Shown here one piece after another: positions 47,925-58,338 of a DNA stretch of 64,000 bases (positions are counted from its first letter, which is position 1; each line of letters opens with the position of its first letter). The DNA comes from Alisma plantago-aquatica (lineage: Eukaryota > Streptophyta > Magnoliopsida > Alismatales > Alismataceae): assembly GCA_963693085.1 (NCBI GenBank), contig OY856409.1, positions 664,855,591-664,919,590 on the forward strand, read 5' to 3'. Under the pieces are notes generated by a model. The model was not told where the DNA came from and did not search any database. It was given only the letters and a program-made list of their open reading frames with translations. The translations under genes were made by a program, and so were the position numbers.

Positions 47925-48330
47925 CGGTTCATGTGATGAACCGGTCAACTAAGGTTGTTGAACCGGTCGGCTGGAGTGTCCAGGCCGATCGGCTCATGCC
48001 CAGGTTGAAATGACCGGTTCAAGGGTTGAACCGATCGGCTCAACTGGTGCAATCGACCAGTTGGGAAAAGTCATGTCGGCAAGAATTTTCCTTTGGTTTC
48101 AAATTGCCCAATTCGATTGGGAATAATATTGGTATTCGATACCAATTGGGAAAGAAACAAGGAAAGTCTTTTTGAGCCGGATTAGGACCATGAACCGATC
48201 GGTTCAGGGCACCAACCAATCGGTTGGAGTGCCCCAAACGGTCGGCTCAGGTCCAACCGATCGGCTCAATGGCCGAACCGATCGGTTCAGTTGTGAACCG
48301 ATCATTTCAAGTTGCGAACCGGTTGCTTTT
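47925..48330. repeat. CCGATCGG palindrome cluster in Copia 5' LTR
   Basis: Roughly fifteen units of GAACCGATCGGTTC, CCGATCGGCTCA, AACCGGTCGGCT or close variants are spaced 10-30 bp apart just upstream of the TATA box. The same cluster is at 54850-55215 in the 3' LTR. Confidence 0.85.
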
Positions 48331-48410
48331 TGTGGAAAATTCTCGAACCCTTCTACTCCTGCTTTAGTCCCGCATTGCCCGGGATGGAGAACCCTGTCCC
48401 ATGACTCTCC

Positions 48411-48420
48411 TATATATATA
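48411..48420 (+). promoter_or_regulatory. TATA box of Copia 5' LTR
   Basis: TATATATATA lies about 30 bp before a pyrimidine/A-rich start region. The equivalent in the 3' LTR is 55299-55308. Confidence 0.7.
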
Positions 48421-48975
48421 GGGGTATTGGGGGCTTCTCAAAGTACAGCTCAGTGCAACTAGTTGCTCTGCAAGTTGTTGTTCTCTCTGGTTTTGGTAAC
48501 CGTGAGAGAGCCCGAGCAAGTGCTTCCCGCAAAAGGGAGGTGCAGCAAGGGAAGGACAACTGCAGTTGCAACAGGAGGCAGGAGAGCGTGTTGGCGACTA
48601 GTACGTCAACAGGAGGGTGTGACTCCTTCCACTTCCTTGTGGGACTAGGAGAGTGGAGTTCCAGGTGGTCCGTGTGGACTACTACAGAGGCGGGAGGACA
48701 CTGCCGCTTAGGAGGACAACTGTCATCCGACAGTCCGGTTCGAGTAGGAGTTGTCAGTCCCGGTGCGACCAGGAGCTGCACAGACACCGTCGAAGTCCGA
48801 AGTTGAAGACCGTGCATTGCGTGAGGTATTGTCGCCGAGCAAGCCTCGAGACAAGGTATGATTCCGCAAACCATCCTTTCCTATTATATAGACGTTGACG
48901 CGTTTCCTAGGTTTGGGTTGGGGAGAAATTTTATTTATTTCCACTGCCTTCTCTGTCTCCCCTAAAACCCAACAG

Positions 48976-48988
48976 TGGTATCAGAGCC
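48976..48988 (+). other. Primer binding site of Copia element
   Basis: TGGTATCAGAGCC is complementary to plant initiator tRNA-Met. Confidence 0.92.
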
Positions 48989-50417
48989 ACGTCAGCTGTT
49001 CTATATTTCAGGAATATCGATATGATCGATTTTGGTTTGTCGCCTTTAATTATTGCATACGATGCGAATAATATCGGCTTTATGCATGTCCAATCCTAAA
49101 TCCACAAATCCCTAATTACATATATGATATGTATTATTAATGCACTCGATACACGTCGCCCTCAAACGAGTTTTGTGGTGGATGTATGTAGCATGATTAT
49201 GGCCTATAAACCCCTATCTGTGTGTGGTTGTTTGTGTTTGCTTGCATCTCGGTCTGTGCACCGATCTTCCCTCTCTTTTTCCCGATGTAACTCGAAATAA
49301 TTCGAGATTCTTTCCTACCTTTGCTCCCCCCGAATGTAACTCGGGGTTTCCTTTTAAAGCAATGTAATAAATAGAATAGGATTTTATTTTCTGTTATGTC
49401 AAAGGTCGGCGGACATCAAGACGACTGCTCAGACGATCGGTTCAAGGAGTGAACCGATCGGTTGACGTTCCAGACGGTCGGTTCAAGGAGTGAACCGATC
49501 GGTTGATGACCGGTTCGAGGAGCGAGACGAGCGGGTGGCGGACATGACAAGATGCACGACGACCAGGCGAACTGATCAGTTGGAGGATCCAACCGATCGG
49601 CTGGTGGCACCCAGACGACCGGCTGGAGAGTACAGATCATTCATGTGATGAGTTGATCAACTCGGATGGCAAGGCACAGAGTTCATCTTGTACAGGTTGC
49701 ATGTGATGTTGACCTAGATGACCGTGATTCCTCTTGGCTCGAGGAATCACATTAGGATGGCCATAATCATCGCTTTTATCGTTTGTGCATGTTTTCTGTG
49801 GGATATAGCATGTATATGATACGTACTATGTATTGTGGTGATTGGATATGTATATGTATATAAAACCAAATCCCTCATTAGAATATTAAGTTTTAGATGC
49901 CTTCCAAATGCGACACATGTGAAAAGCTTGTTCGACCAAGTGTAGGCACGCCCTAGCATGGTGCACCGTCTACCTCGTGGAAGCGTGAAGGATGAATGTG
50001 TGGGTCTGCCCTAGCAGGGTGCATGTTCATCGTGTTTGCTTTGGGTCGGACTTAACAAGGTGATCTAGATGGGATCTAGTACCTTGAGGCATGGAGATGA
50101 TCATTGCAAGGAGTTGTATATGACATCTTATCAAGAGTTGCATATGATGCAATTGGCAAAAGTTGCCTACCTGAGAGATCTATGTTGTGGGTGACAGCCC
50201 TAGCTGGTCCATGACTTAGAGGATTTCAGGATCTTGCCCACTAGAAGGTTGTACGCTGCAATCTTCTGAATTGATGGTGAGGGCTATCAATTTGAAGTAA
50301 AATAGTGGGGGCGATAATTAATTAAAGGCCTAATTATATCGTCAAATTCTCAAATCAATCAAATAAGTCAAAAATGAGTTTTGGACTAAAATTGCATATT
50401 TTCTTTTTGTAGTTCAA
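48989..50417 (+). other. Copia leader with second palindrome cluster
   Basis: A 1.4-kb untranslated leader. 49430-49640 repeats the LTR's CCGATCGGTT motif (for example GTGAACCGATCGGTTGA), here downstream of the start site. No ORF. Around 49920-50180 are repeated 'GCCCTAGC(A)' and 'AGTTGCATATGA' phrases. Confidence 0.7.
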
Positions 50418-51272
50418 ATGGCAACAAACAACAACAACTTTTCTTTGCGATCGGTCCTTGACAAGGACAAGCTAAATGGGACAAACTTCCACGACTGGTA
50501 TCGGACATTGAGAATTGTTCTCACTCAAGAGCGCAAGCTCTATGTCCTGGATACTCCAATTCCAGAGGAACCCACTCCTAATGCACCAAAGGTAGAAAGG
50601 GATGCTTACAAGAAGCATTCTGATGATGCCATTGATGCAAAGTGCTTGATGCTATGTTCAATGAACCATGAGTTGCAGAGGCAACATGAAAACATGGGTG
50701 TCATAGAGATGATTCTGCATCTCAGGAACATGTATGAAGATCAGGCACGGCAAGAGAGGTACAATGTTTCTAGGGCGCTGTTCAAGTGTGTCATGACAGA
50801 AGGAGATCCAGTTGGTCCTCACACACTCAAGATGATTGGGTATGTGGAGAACCTGCAGAGACTGGGATTTCCACTGAGCCAAGAGTTGGCTACTGACGTG
50901 ATACTGCAATCGTTGCCAGAATCTTACAGTCAGTTTGTGATGAACTACAACATGAACAACTTTGATAGGCCACTGTCAGAGTTGTTGGGCATGTTGAGGA
51001 CAGCCGAGTTACAGATGAAGAAGGACAAGCCTAAGTCTGTGATGGTGATCACGAGCAAGAAAGGCAAGTCCAAGCGCAAGGGCAAGGGCAAAGCTAAGAA
51101 AGGTTCTGAAGCTAGCTAGGAGTCCAAGCCATCTTCAGCTCTCAAGGCCAAGGGAGGCATGACCAAGAAAGGAAATTGCCACCATTGTCAAAATCCAGGA
51201 CATTGGAAAAGGAATTGTCCTCTCTATCTGGAAGAACAAAAGAAGAAGGAGGCGACTGAAGCCTCTACTTGA
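50418..51272 (+). pseudogene. gag: Copia Gag with one in-frame stop before the zinc knuckle
   Basis: ATG at 50418 opens a 233-codon frame with the UBN2/Retrotran_gag-type domain of Copia elements: GTNFHDWYRTLRIVL (residues 20-34), DDAIDAKCLML, LPESYSQFVMNY and LSELLGMLRTAE, then a Lys/Gly-rich linker. TAG at 51117-51119 stops it, but the frame continues to TGA at 51270-51272 with CHHCQNPGHWKRNC, a CCHC zinc knuckle. If read through, the protein would be about 283 residues. The knuckle binds packaging RNA, so the truncated Gag would lack it. There is no fusion to protease downstream. Confidence 0.88.
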
Positions 51273-53650
51273 AGGTGTCATGTAAATAAACTTGTAACAC
51301 TTTTTGAGATATATGATATCAAGATGTAAAGTGTAAAGCATTCTTACTTGGGGCAAGTGTTGCCTTTATAGATAGGAATACTTTAGTTTATTTTCAGCCA
51401 ATAAGGCATGTAATACAGTTATGAACTGCTATTTCATACTTGCCAATAGATAGAAACACTTTATTTTTTGCATATTGTATGACAATGATGGCAATTAATA
51501 AAGAGATGTTTCAATTTATAAAGATGTGATCTTTATGGCAATGCCTTATTTATCTTGTGATATTTGATATGCATAAGATAAGACGATACCTAAAAGTTAT
51601 AGATAACTCAAACAATTTAATTAGCATTAATCATGAGAAATTCATTTCTAGTTTCCATGTGATGGATAAAACTAGACTCTTTTGGTTAGAGAACCAGTAA
51701 GGGACATGAATATCTTGGACATGATTAATCAATCTTCACTAATGTAGTGGGAGAGTGATTATCCTGTTAGGCATAATACATGTGATGTATTTACATACCT
51801 ATTGGAATAAATGCTAATCCTTCAAATGGTATTTAGAGAAATACCAATATGAATATCTTGAAGTGTTCAAGATTATCATAAATGAAGTACAAATTTGGTA
51901 AAGTATTAATTCTTGATGAGATCAATGAATGAAATACTTGGACCAAATGTTTGAGATCCTTATGAGTGATTATGATAGTGTATCATAGTGAACTCATGAT
52001 TAAGGTATGGTGATGTCTGAATCAAGAAGGAATCATACTCTAAGGAGTTAGAGAATGATTATCAAATAACTGAATTCTTCTTAATAAAAGAATACCCCAC
52101 ACTAATAAAAGAAATTAAGAATCACAAGGGTTGTGAGTTCTTATATCTTTAACAGATACACCTCAATTATCTATGTGATGAGTTGTTCATGTGATGAGTC
52201 AACTATCAAGATGAATATGAGGAAACAAATCTTGAGTTATGGTTTAAAACCATTACATCCTAAATGACTTCCATGTGAACCATAAGGTATGACCTTGATA
52301 GTCGCACTCATTGGATCATATCCATAAGTGCTGATGAGTCTTAAGTGTTAAGACACATGGATAACATTTTGAGAAGGATGATGCTTGTTGATTGCAACTT
52401 AATGGCTAAGACATTTAGCATATGGATACTAAAACCGCATTCCTATGAGGAATAAAACCAGGATATGTACGTGACACAGCCTATAAGGTTTATGAATCCA
52501 CTAATGCAAATGAAGTCTATAAGTTACAATGGACTAATCAATGTGATTGATTGAGTACAAGCAACTCAAAATTGGATCTTTACTTTGATGATATAGTCAA
52601 AGGGTTTGACTGATATGTCAAAGATAAAGAAGGGATCTGTGATTTAGTGGGAGCGTATTCACATTCCACATATTGATGTGAAATGGAAATGTTCTAGATT
52701 GGAAATCCGAATGTGGAAATTATCTTTAAGGAAGATAGAGGTGTTTCCTATGTGATAGGAATAGAGATCTATAGAGATAGTTCTCGAAAATCTCTTGACC
52801 TGGAAAGAGAGAGCATACATTGGCAATCTGTACTGAAGTGTTCAGTATGCACAGATGCAGTGGGAGAAAACTTGTCCATGTTATATGGACTTAGTATCCC
52901 AAGGCCAAGTGTCCAATTCTTATGAAGAATGGGAACACTAAGAATAGATATGGATCTATCATGTATGTAATCATCCCATTGTCTTGCATGTATGACATGG
53001 CAAGAATAAAGTGCATCCATCATCTTGTATGTAGGACATGGCAATATGATGTGCTCATCCTGATAACTCGTATGTGGGACATGACGAGTGGATGTCTGTC
53101 TACTTCCAGTAAGGGTTACTGGAATACCATGAGAACTTGATAAGTGCTTGTGAAGTACTAGTTCTATGGAGATAAGGAAGAGTTCGATGTAAAGAGTTAC
53201 ATTGATGCGAACTTCCGAAAGGACAGAAAATTAATCGCAAAATATACATAAGATGTATAAAAGAGAATATTTGTTGATAATTGGAAGTGTTCCAATAAAG
53301 CCATTTGAAAAGGGAAATGTCGAGTATCTATGTGTTAGAGAACAGTAGTAGATACTATATGGATCTGGAGGTTCATGAGATGAACTTATATTCCACTCAT
53401 TGATGACGAGTCTGGAATCCTTGATCATGCAATGTGGCTAAAGGTTAGCAAATGGAATACAAGATCGCATATTACGGCAACTCCATCTTATACTTGTGAC
53501 GTACAGTGAAGAGATGAGAGACATGCAATTTATACAGACTTTGGCAAGGTGTTGTCATTACTCACTATGTTGGCACTAAAGCACAGTAACATGTGGGACA
53601 TGTTTGAAGGTCACTATGAATATGATTCATGGGTGATTGGCTCGCAGTGC
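51273..53650 (+). pseudogene. pol: Copia pol remnant, heavily degraded
   Basis: AT-rich DNA with scattered Copia pol traces: VSYVIGIEIYRDSSRKSLDL at 52740-52800 (the palm-region segment after the RT YVDD box), a SYIDANFRKDRK-like RNase H piece near 53190 and a final GSQCKWES reading into the purine tract. No protease, integrase or catalytic motifs are visible. 51273-52690 shows nothing recognisable. Confidence 0.65.
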
Positions 53651-53661
53651 AAGTGGGAGTC
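53651..53661 (+). other. Polypurine tract of Copia element
   Basis: AAGTGGGAGTC sits directly before the 3' LTR. Confidence 0.8.
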
Positions 53662-55861
53662 TGTTGGTATGTATTCCCTGAGAGCCAATCATGGGATGAT
53701 TGGTGGGATACATTAAGATTGATTTGATAAACATCAAAGGCGAGCTTCCAATTCTTTCTGGTTCAGTCATAAGAGATAGTGATAGAACAGATTGAATGTC
53801 TAAAGAATGACAGAACTCAATGACGTATGCTTTCAGGTTGCGGACCTGAACGATGAGATCATATGGATGCTAAGAGTTTGTACATTCTTGTTATGTCCCT
53901 AGTCGGATGTCATTGTGGAAGGTAGATAGACAACAATGACACACAAGACTAGATTGTGGTGTTGGTTGATGACAGAATCTCATTAGTCATGATATAGAGA
54001 TATCAAACCAAACACATAGGTACTTGTTAGAGAACAAGGTACCGGACAGACCCACCGTGAGTTTGAAACATGGAACCATGAGATGGTAGTCACAGTCAGT
54101 ACTCACAGTGATGGTGGTGAGTGTGATTCTTAGACCTGAAATCACTGCACTCAACACATGTCGTTGGGCACACTTTGACATCATCAAACGCAGTCCTGAA
54201 ACATGGGTTGTTATAAAGGTGATGATTGGGTGGCTTTGACACATGGGGCTTTTGAGGGGCGAGTGATAGATATGGGATTTGTCCCTCCTGAGGGAGTTTG
54301 ATATCCATGGCCACTTGATGAGTAGGATTGAGAAAGGCGTGCACGCATGTGTGAATCAGTATATGATACTGATGTCATACATATCTCTTCCAGTCTACTC
54401 TGAGATCAAGGAAGTGAATGAACGTTGACAGGATGACTGTTCCATGCCTCGAGTTCATTCGGGATATCAGTGACAAAGGAATTATACATTCGCTGTAACA
54501 CCATTCATGGATTGTAGGATGAAAGTTGTTCTCCAACTTTCTACTTTCACTTGGGTAGCACTGATGTGTGACTAGGCACCGCTCTTTGCTTGTGAAGTCA
54601 TAAGTGTTATGGACTTTCACTGCCAACGTGAAATGGACCTGCAGGGTCACACACATAGGATTTAACCTGGAAGAGGAGTTTTGTCCACAAAGTAATGTTT
54701 AGATTGATTACTAAAGGAGTTTAGTAGTTCAATTAAACACTCAATCAGTCGATGACTCAATATCGTATGGTTTAAGATGTTGGACGCATTGATTGGAGTA
54801 TCGGATTGATTGAAATCACAATTGACTGATTTTTGCCCAACCTGTGCTCCCAACCGATTGGTTCATGTGATGAACCGGTCGGCTGAGGTTGTTGAACCGG
54901 TCGGCTGGAGTGTCCAGGCCGATCGGCTCAACTGGTGCAATCGACCAGTTGGGAAAAGTCATGTCGGCAAGAATTTTCCTTTGGTTTCAAATTGCCCAAT
55001 TCGATTGGGAATAATATTGGTATTCGATACCAATTGGGAAAGAAACAAGGAAAGTCTTTTTGAGCCGGGTTAGGACCATGAACCGATCGGTTCAGGGCAC
55101 CAACCGATCGGTTGGAGTGCCCCAAACGGTCGGCTCAGGTCCAACCGATCGGCTCAATGGCCGAACCGATCGGTTCAGTTGTGAACCGATCATTTCAAGT
55201 TGCGAACCGGTTGCTTTTTGTGGAAAATTCTCGAACCCTTCTACTCCTGCTTTAGTCCCGCATTGCCCGGGATGGAGAACCCTGTCCCATGACTCTCCTA
55301 TATATATAGGGGTATTGGGGGCTTCTCAAAGTACAGCTCAGTGCAACCAGTTGCTCTGCAAGTTGTCGTTCTCTCTGGTTTTGGTAACCGTGAGAGAGCC
55401 CGAGCAAGTGCTTCCCGTAAAAGGGAGGTGCAGCAAGGGAAGGACAACTGCAGTTTCAATAGGAGGCAGGAGAGTGTGTTGGCGACTAGTACGTCAACAG
55501 GAGGGTGCGACTCCTTCCACTTCCTTGTGGGACTAGGAGAGTGGAGTTCCAGGTGGTCCGTGTGGACTACTACAGAGGCGGGAGGACACTGCTGCTTAGG
55601 AGGATAACTGTCATCTGACAGTCCGGTTCGAGTAGGAGTTGTTAGTCCTGGTGCGACCAGGAGCTGCACAGACACCGTCGAAGTCCGGAGTTGAAGACCG
55701 CGCATTGCGCGAGGTATTGTCGCCGAGCAAGCCTCGGGACAATGTATGATTCCGCAAACCATACTTTCCTATTATATAGACGTTGACGCGTTTCCTCGGT
55801 TTGGGTTGGGGAGAAATTTTTTTGTTTCCGCTGCCTTCTCTGTCTCCCCTAAAACCCAACA
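53662..55861 (+). repeat. Copia 3' LTR
   Basis: 2200 bp, colinear with 46729-48974 but lacking about 48 bp near 54925. That gap is consistent with a deletion between two GATCGGCTCA repeats. TATA box at 55299-55308. It ends in AACCCAACA followed by TGGGC. Confidence 0.93.
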
Positions 55862-55866
55862 TGGGC

Positions 55867-55913
55867 TGCGGTGGAGGTGGCAGTGCATTCACATGAGGGT
55901 TTTTGTCTGCCAT
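55867..55913 (-). pseudogene. gag: Athila gag N-terminal piece (5' of Copia insertion)
   Basis: ATG at 55913 starts MADKNPHVNALPPPPQP, whose frame is cut by the Copia element and resumes at 46723 in phase when one TGGGC copy is removed. The 100-codon frame running on to 55611 is only read-through into the Copia LTR. Upstream, 55914-56163 is the short Athila leader. Confidence 0.85.
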
Positions 55914-56166
55914 CTCGGCCTCTCAGTGTTAGTTGCAATGACTTTTGTATCTCCTTCTACCTATCTCAGGGTCGTACAACACCAAGTTGGTACAAGTGGA
56001 ATGCATGAGGTGCATGTACAACTGTCACCTGCACAATACACAAACAAGCAACAAGAAACCAAGTTAGATTGGAAATATGCAAAAGTGAACAAAGAAAAAC
56101 AAATAGCAATGATGAGGACAAAAGGAAAGGCTTAGCTACACTAACTAGCTAGGCCGAGTGTCTCTA

Positions 56167-56184
56167 CCCTAGCAACGACGCCAG
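56167..56184 (-). other. Primer binding site of Athila (tRNA-Asp type)
   Basis: The minus strand reads TGGCGTCGTTGCTAGGG, close to the TGGCGCCGTTGCCGGGG site of Athila/Tat elements, about 10 bp inside the 5' LTR. The differences from the canonical site are all C-to-T or G-to-A type. Confidence 0.88.
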
Positions 56185-56193
56185 AAAGCTTGG

Positions 56194-58338
56194 TGTGTTT
56201 CCCACCAAGGCTATACACTAGCCAACTAGAGGTGGCTAGATGCAACCCTAAGGGAGGACACAAGTGCGGAAGCTTTCAAAATTTATACAACCTAACTTAA
56301 CACCTACTCACACTAGAGCAACAACACTCACAAGCGCACGGGGTCATGTCGTACCATAGGAAGGTGGTAAGTAAAGGGTTGATCCTCAGGGATAGATGGG
56401 GAACTAGAGCTAGGCTAACGATGGCTATGTTCCTAATGCGGAGTCTAGCTTTGAAGGATTTTAAAAAGGTTTGTTTGGTGATAATCTAAGTGGACAGGCA
56501 AGCAAGGCAGAATTAAACCTAAGTTATCTTAAACAAGCAAATGTAACAATCTAGGTTAACCAACTAACTAACCAAGAGCAAAGGTAAGTTACACTACACT
56601 AGACGAGCAAGAAGAAATTTAGAGTATAAGTTAACCACTAAAGCAAGAAAAGATCTAAATTAGCCCTAACTATCAAAACTGAGCAATTGATTATGTTAAG
56701 CAAGAACAACTAAACTATACTAGCATGGGCAAGCAAGCAATGCAAGTTGAGTTTTAAACAATATGATTAAGGTAGGTGGTCCATTTGGGGATGTAACTTT
56801 GATATTAGTTGGGGGAGGTCATTGGACAAGCATGGTTCCCATCTTTCATCTAGATTACCAAACCAAACAATAAGGCAAATGCTATTAGAATGTACCCTAT
56901 ACTACTAGTGGAAGACTAGGGTTAGGTGTAATTCTAAAAGGATTAGCCAAATCTAGGTTTCTAGGATAAGTGGTATTGAGAAATTGAGGGTTGAGGGTAG
57001 AGATGGGAGTAGAGATGAGGGTATTTGACCTCATGCCACTAGTCATTCTAGCCTTTAGAAAACCCTAGGAAATCACATCAATCCCACCTATACTAGTAAC
57101 TTAGGTCTCATACCAAGTAGTAGGAGAGGGGGTAGACATGTAGGAATAAATGCGACTAGCTAGGTATCCCCTATTGGGACCTAGGAGTCACACCCAAGAT
57201 TGCCACATGCATCCTAATTCTCTTAGAGACATGGTATCATCAAGCACTATCAAACAAGCAATTCATAGCAAAAAGCACAAATCACAAGCATGGCAACAGG
57301 ATAAGAGACAAAAGTATGGAGCAATCATCATAGATAAAAATAAGTTCATTACAAGCCAAAAATCCCCCAACATGGCATCAAAGTCACATTTTATCACCAA
57401 ACAACCCACCACTAGGGGCTTAGCTACACATAATCAAAGAAATGGCAAAAGAAATGGGAAGAAGGGGAAGAAACTCCATGGATATCAGGTGAGTAGCCTT
57501 CTTCTTCACCTCCTTAGTGTTGGGGACGTCCTCTCTCCTCCATGGGTGCATATGAACATGAAGATATGGGGGATTATGGAGGAAAACCTAGAAAACTAGG
57601 TTTCCAAGGTGAAATGGAGATGGAAATGGTGGGTGGAGAGCATAAATGCAAGGGAAATGCACTAAATGCTCAAGGAGTAGGTCGAGAGGAGTAATGGAGG
57701 CTGGGAGGAGGTGTAGGGTGGCTAACCTTTGTGTCCCATCCGCCACCTATGTATATATAGATGGTGGGGAAGTACTAGGGGAAGTAGGGGTAGGATAGGA
57801 AAAATAGTGTAAAAATCAGCTAGGGATGGTTGGTCACCACGGTCATGTTAATGGTCCAAGGCTGTAGTGAGGGTGGTATGGGACGGTCATGGAGAGAGGA
57901 CACGAGCATGGTATGGAAAGGGTGGTGGATATGCAAGTATATGAGGTGGCCATAGCTGTGGCGGAGTGCCACGGTCGTGTTGGGTGAGCAGCACCACGGT
58001 CGTGCTGAGTAACACGGTCGTTTTGGAGGAGGAGGAGGACTTGGTCGTGGGGCAGTAGCATGGGCGAGTTGGTCTTCAAAGGCCACGACAGTGGCAGATG
58101 GCCACGATCGTGGGTGTTCAAGTGCAACTCCCTGTTAATTCTATTAATTTTTCACAACAAATGACATGACTGTGGGGGTATGCCCACGACCATCTTCTAC
58201 TCTGCTGGCCATGACCATATTGGTGGCCACGACCATGGTATTTTCAATGGGCCACGGTCATGCTGATCGCCACGGTCATGGCCAGTTGGGTGCAAATCCA
58301 TGTTGACTTTGTTGATTCTTCACCATAATTGACACAAC
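56194..58338 (-). repeat. Athila 5' LTR, interrupted by LARD-2
   Basis: Homologous to 33488-35640 with about 10% differences and small indels. TATA box on the minus strand at 57752-57759; CACGACCGTG cluster at 57830-58290. It stops abruptly at 58338. The remaining ~340 bp should lie beyond the window after LARD-2. Confidence 0.9.
57830..58290. repeat. CACGACCGTG cluster in Athila 5' LTR
   Basis: The same irregular array as in the 3' LTR, with some units decayed to CATGACCATG forms. It lies upstream of the minus-strand TATA box at 57752, in enhancer position for the element's own promoter. Confidence 0.8.

Larger units (their letters stand above)
46729..48974 (+). repeat. Copia 5' LTR
   Basis: TATATATATA at 48411-48420 is a strong TATA box; transcription would start near 48440-48450. 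Upstream (about 47925-48330) lies a cluster of AACCGATCGGTT-type palindromes. Relative to the 3' LTR it has about 48 extra bases near 47995-48040, bounded by the direct repeat GATCGGCTCA. Several frames over 60 codons on both strands in the GC-rich R-U5 region (48410-48900) are not genes. Confidence 0.93.
46729..55861 (+). mobile_element. Ty1/Copia retrotransposon with gag and degraded pol
   Basis: LTRs 46729-48974 (2246 bp) and 53662-55861 (2200 bp) begin TGTTGGTATGTAT and end AAAACCCAACA. The 5-bp duplication TGGGC lies at 46724-46728 and 55862-55866. PBS TGGTATCAGAGCC follows the first LTR by one base and purine tract AAGTGGGAGTC precedes the second. The interior has a 1.4-kb leader, a gag gene and about 2.3 kb of AT-rich pol remnants. 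The LTRs are nearly identical apart from a ~48-bp indel, so insertion was recent, but pol is long dead. The element sits within the 17th-18th codon of the Athila gag. Confidence 0.95.
33488..58338 (-). mobile_element. Athila-type Ty3/Gypsy retrotransposon (host of three younger insertions)
   Basis: The left (3') LTR is 33488-35979; the right (5') LTR starts at 56194 and is cut at 58338 by LARD-2. The PBS next to the right LTR matches the tRNA-Asp type used by Athila/Tat elements, and the purine tract beside the left LTR reads AAGTTTGGGGTGGTGA on the minus strand. Gene order on the minus strand is gag, protease, RT/RNase H, integrase, then an Athila ORF-1 gene, which is diagnostic for this lineage. 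Cassandra (39745-40576) and a Copia element (46729-55861) are nested inside. The LTRs differ at roughly one base in ten where compared, so this is an older insertion. Every ORF is broken. Confidence 0.92.

Noticed and set aside
48410..48874. 154-codon minus-strand frame in the Copia LTR, also at 55298-55762
   Set aside because: It overlaps the TATA box and R-U5 region, and LTR duplication explains its recurrence. The GC-rich stretch gives long chance frames on both strands.
55611..55913. 100-codon protein starting with the Athila gag ATG
   Set aside because: After the first 16-17 codons it reads antisense through the Copia 3' LTR, so only the first part is genuine coding sequence.
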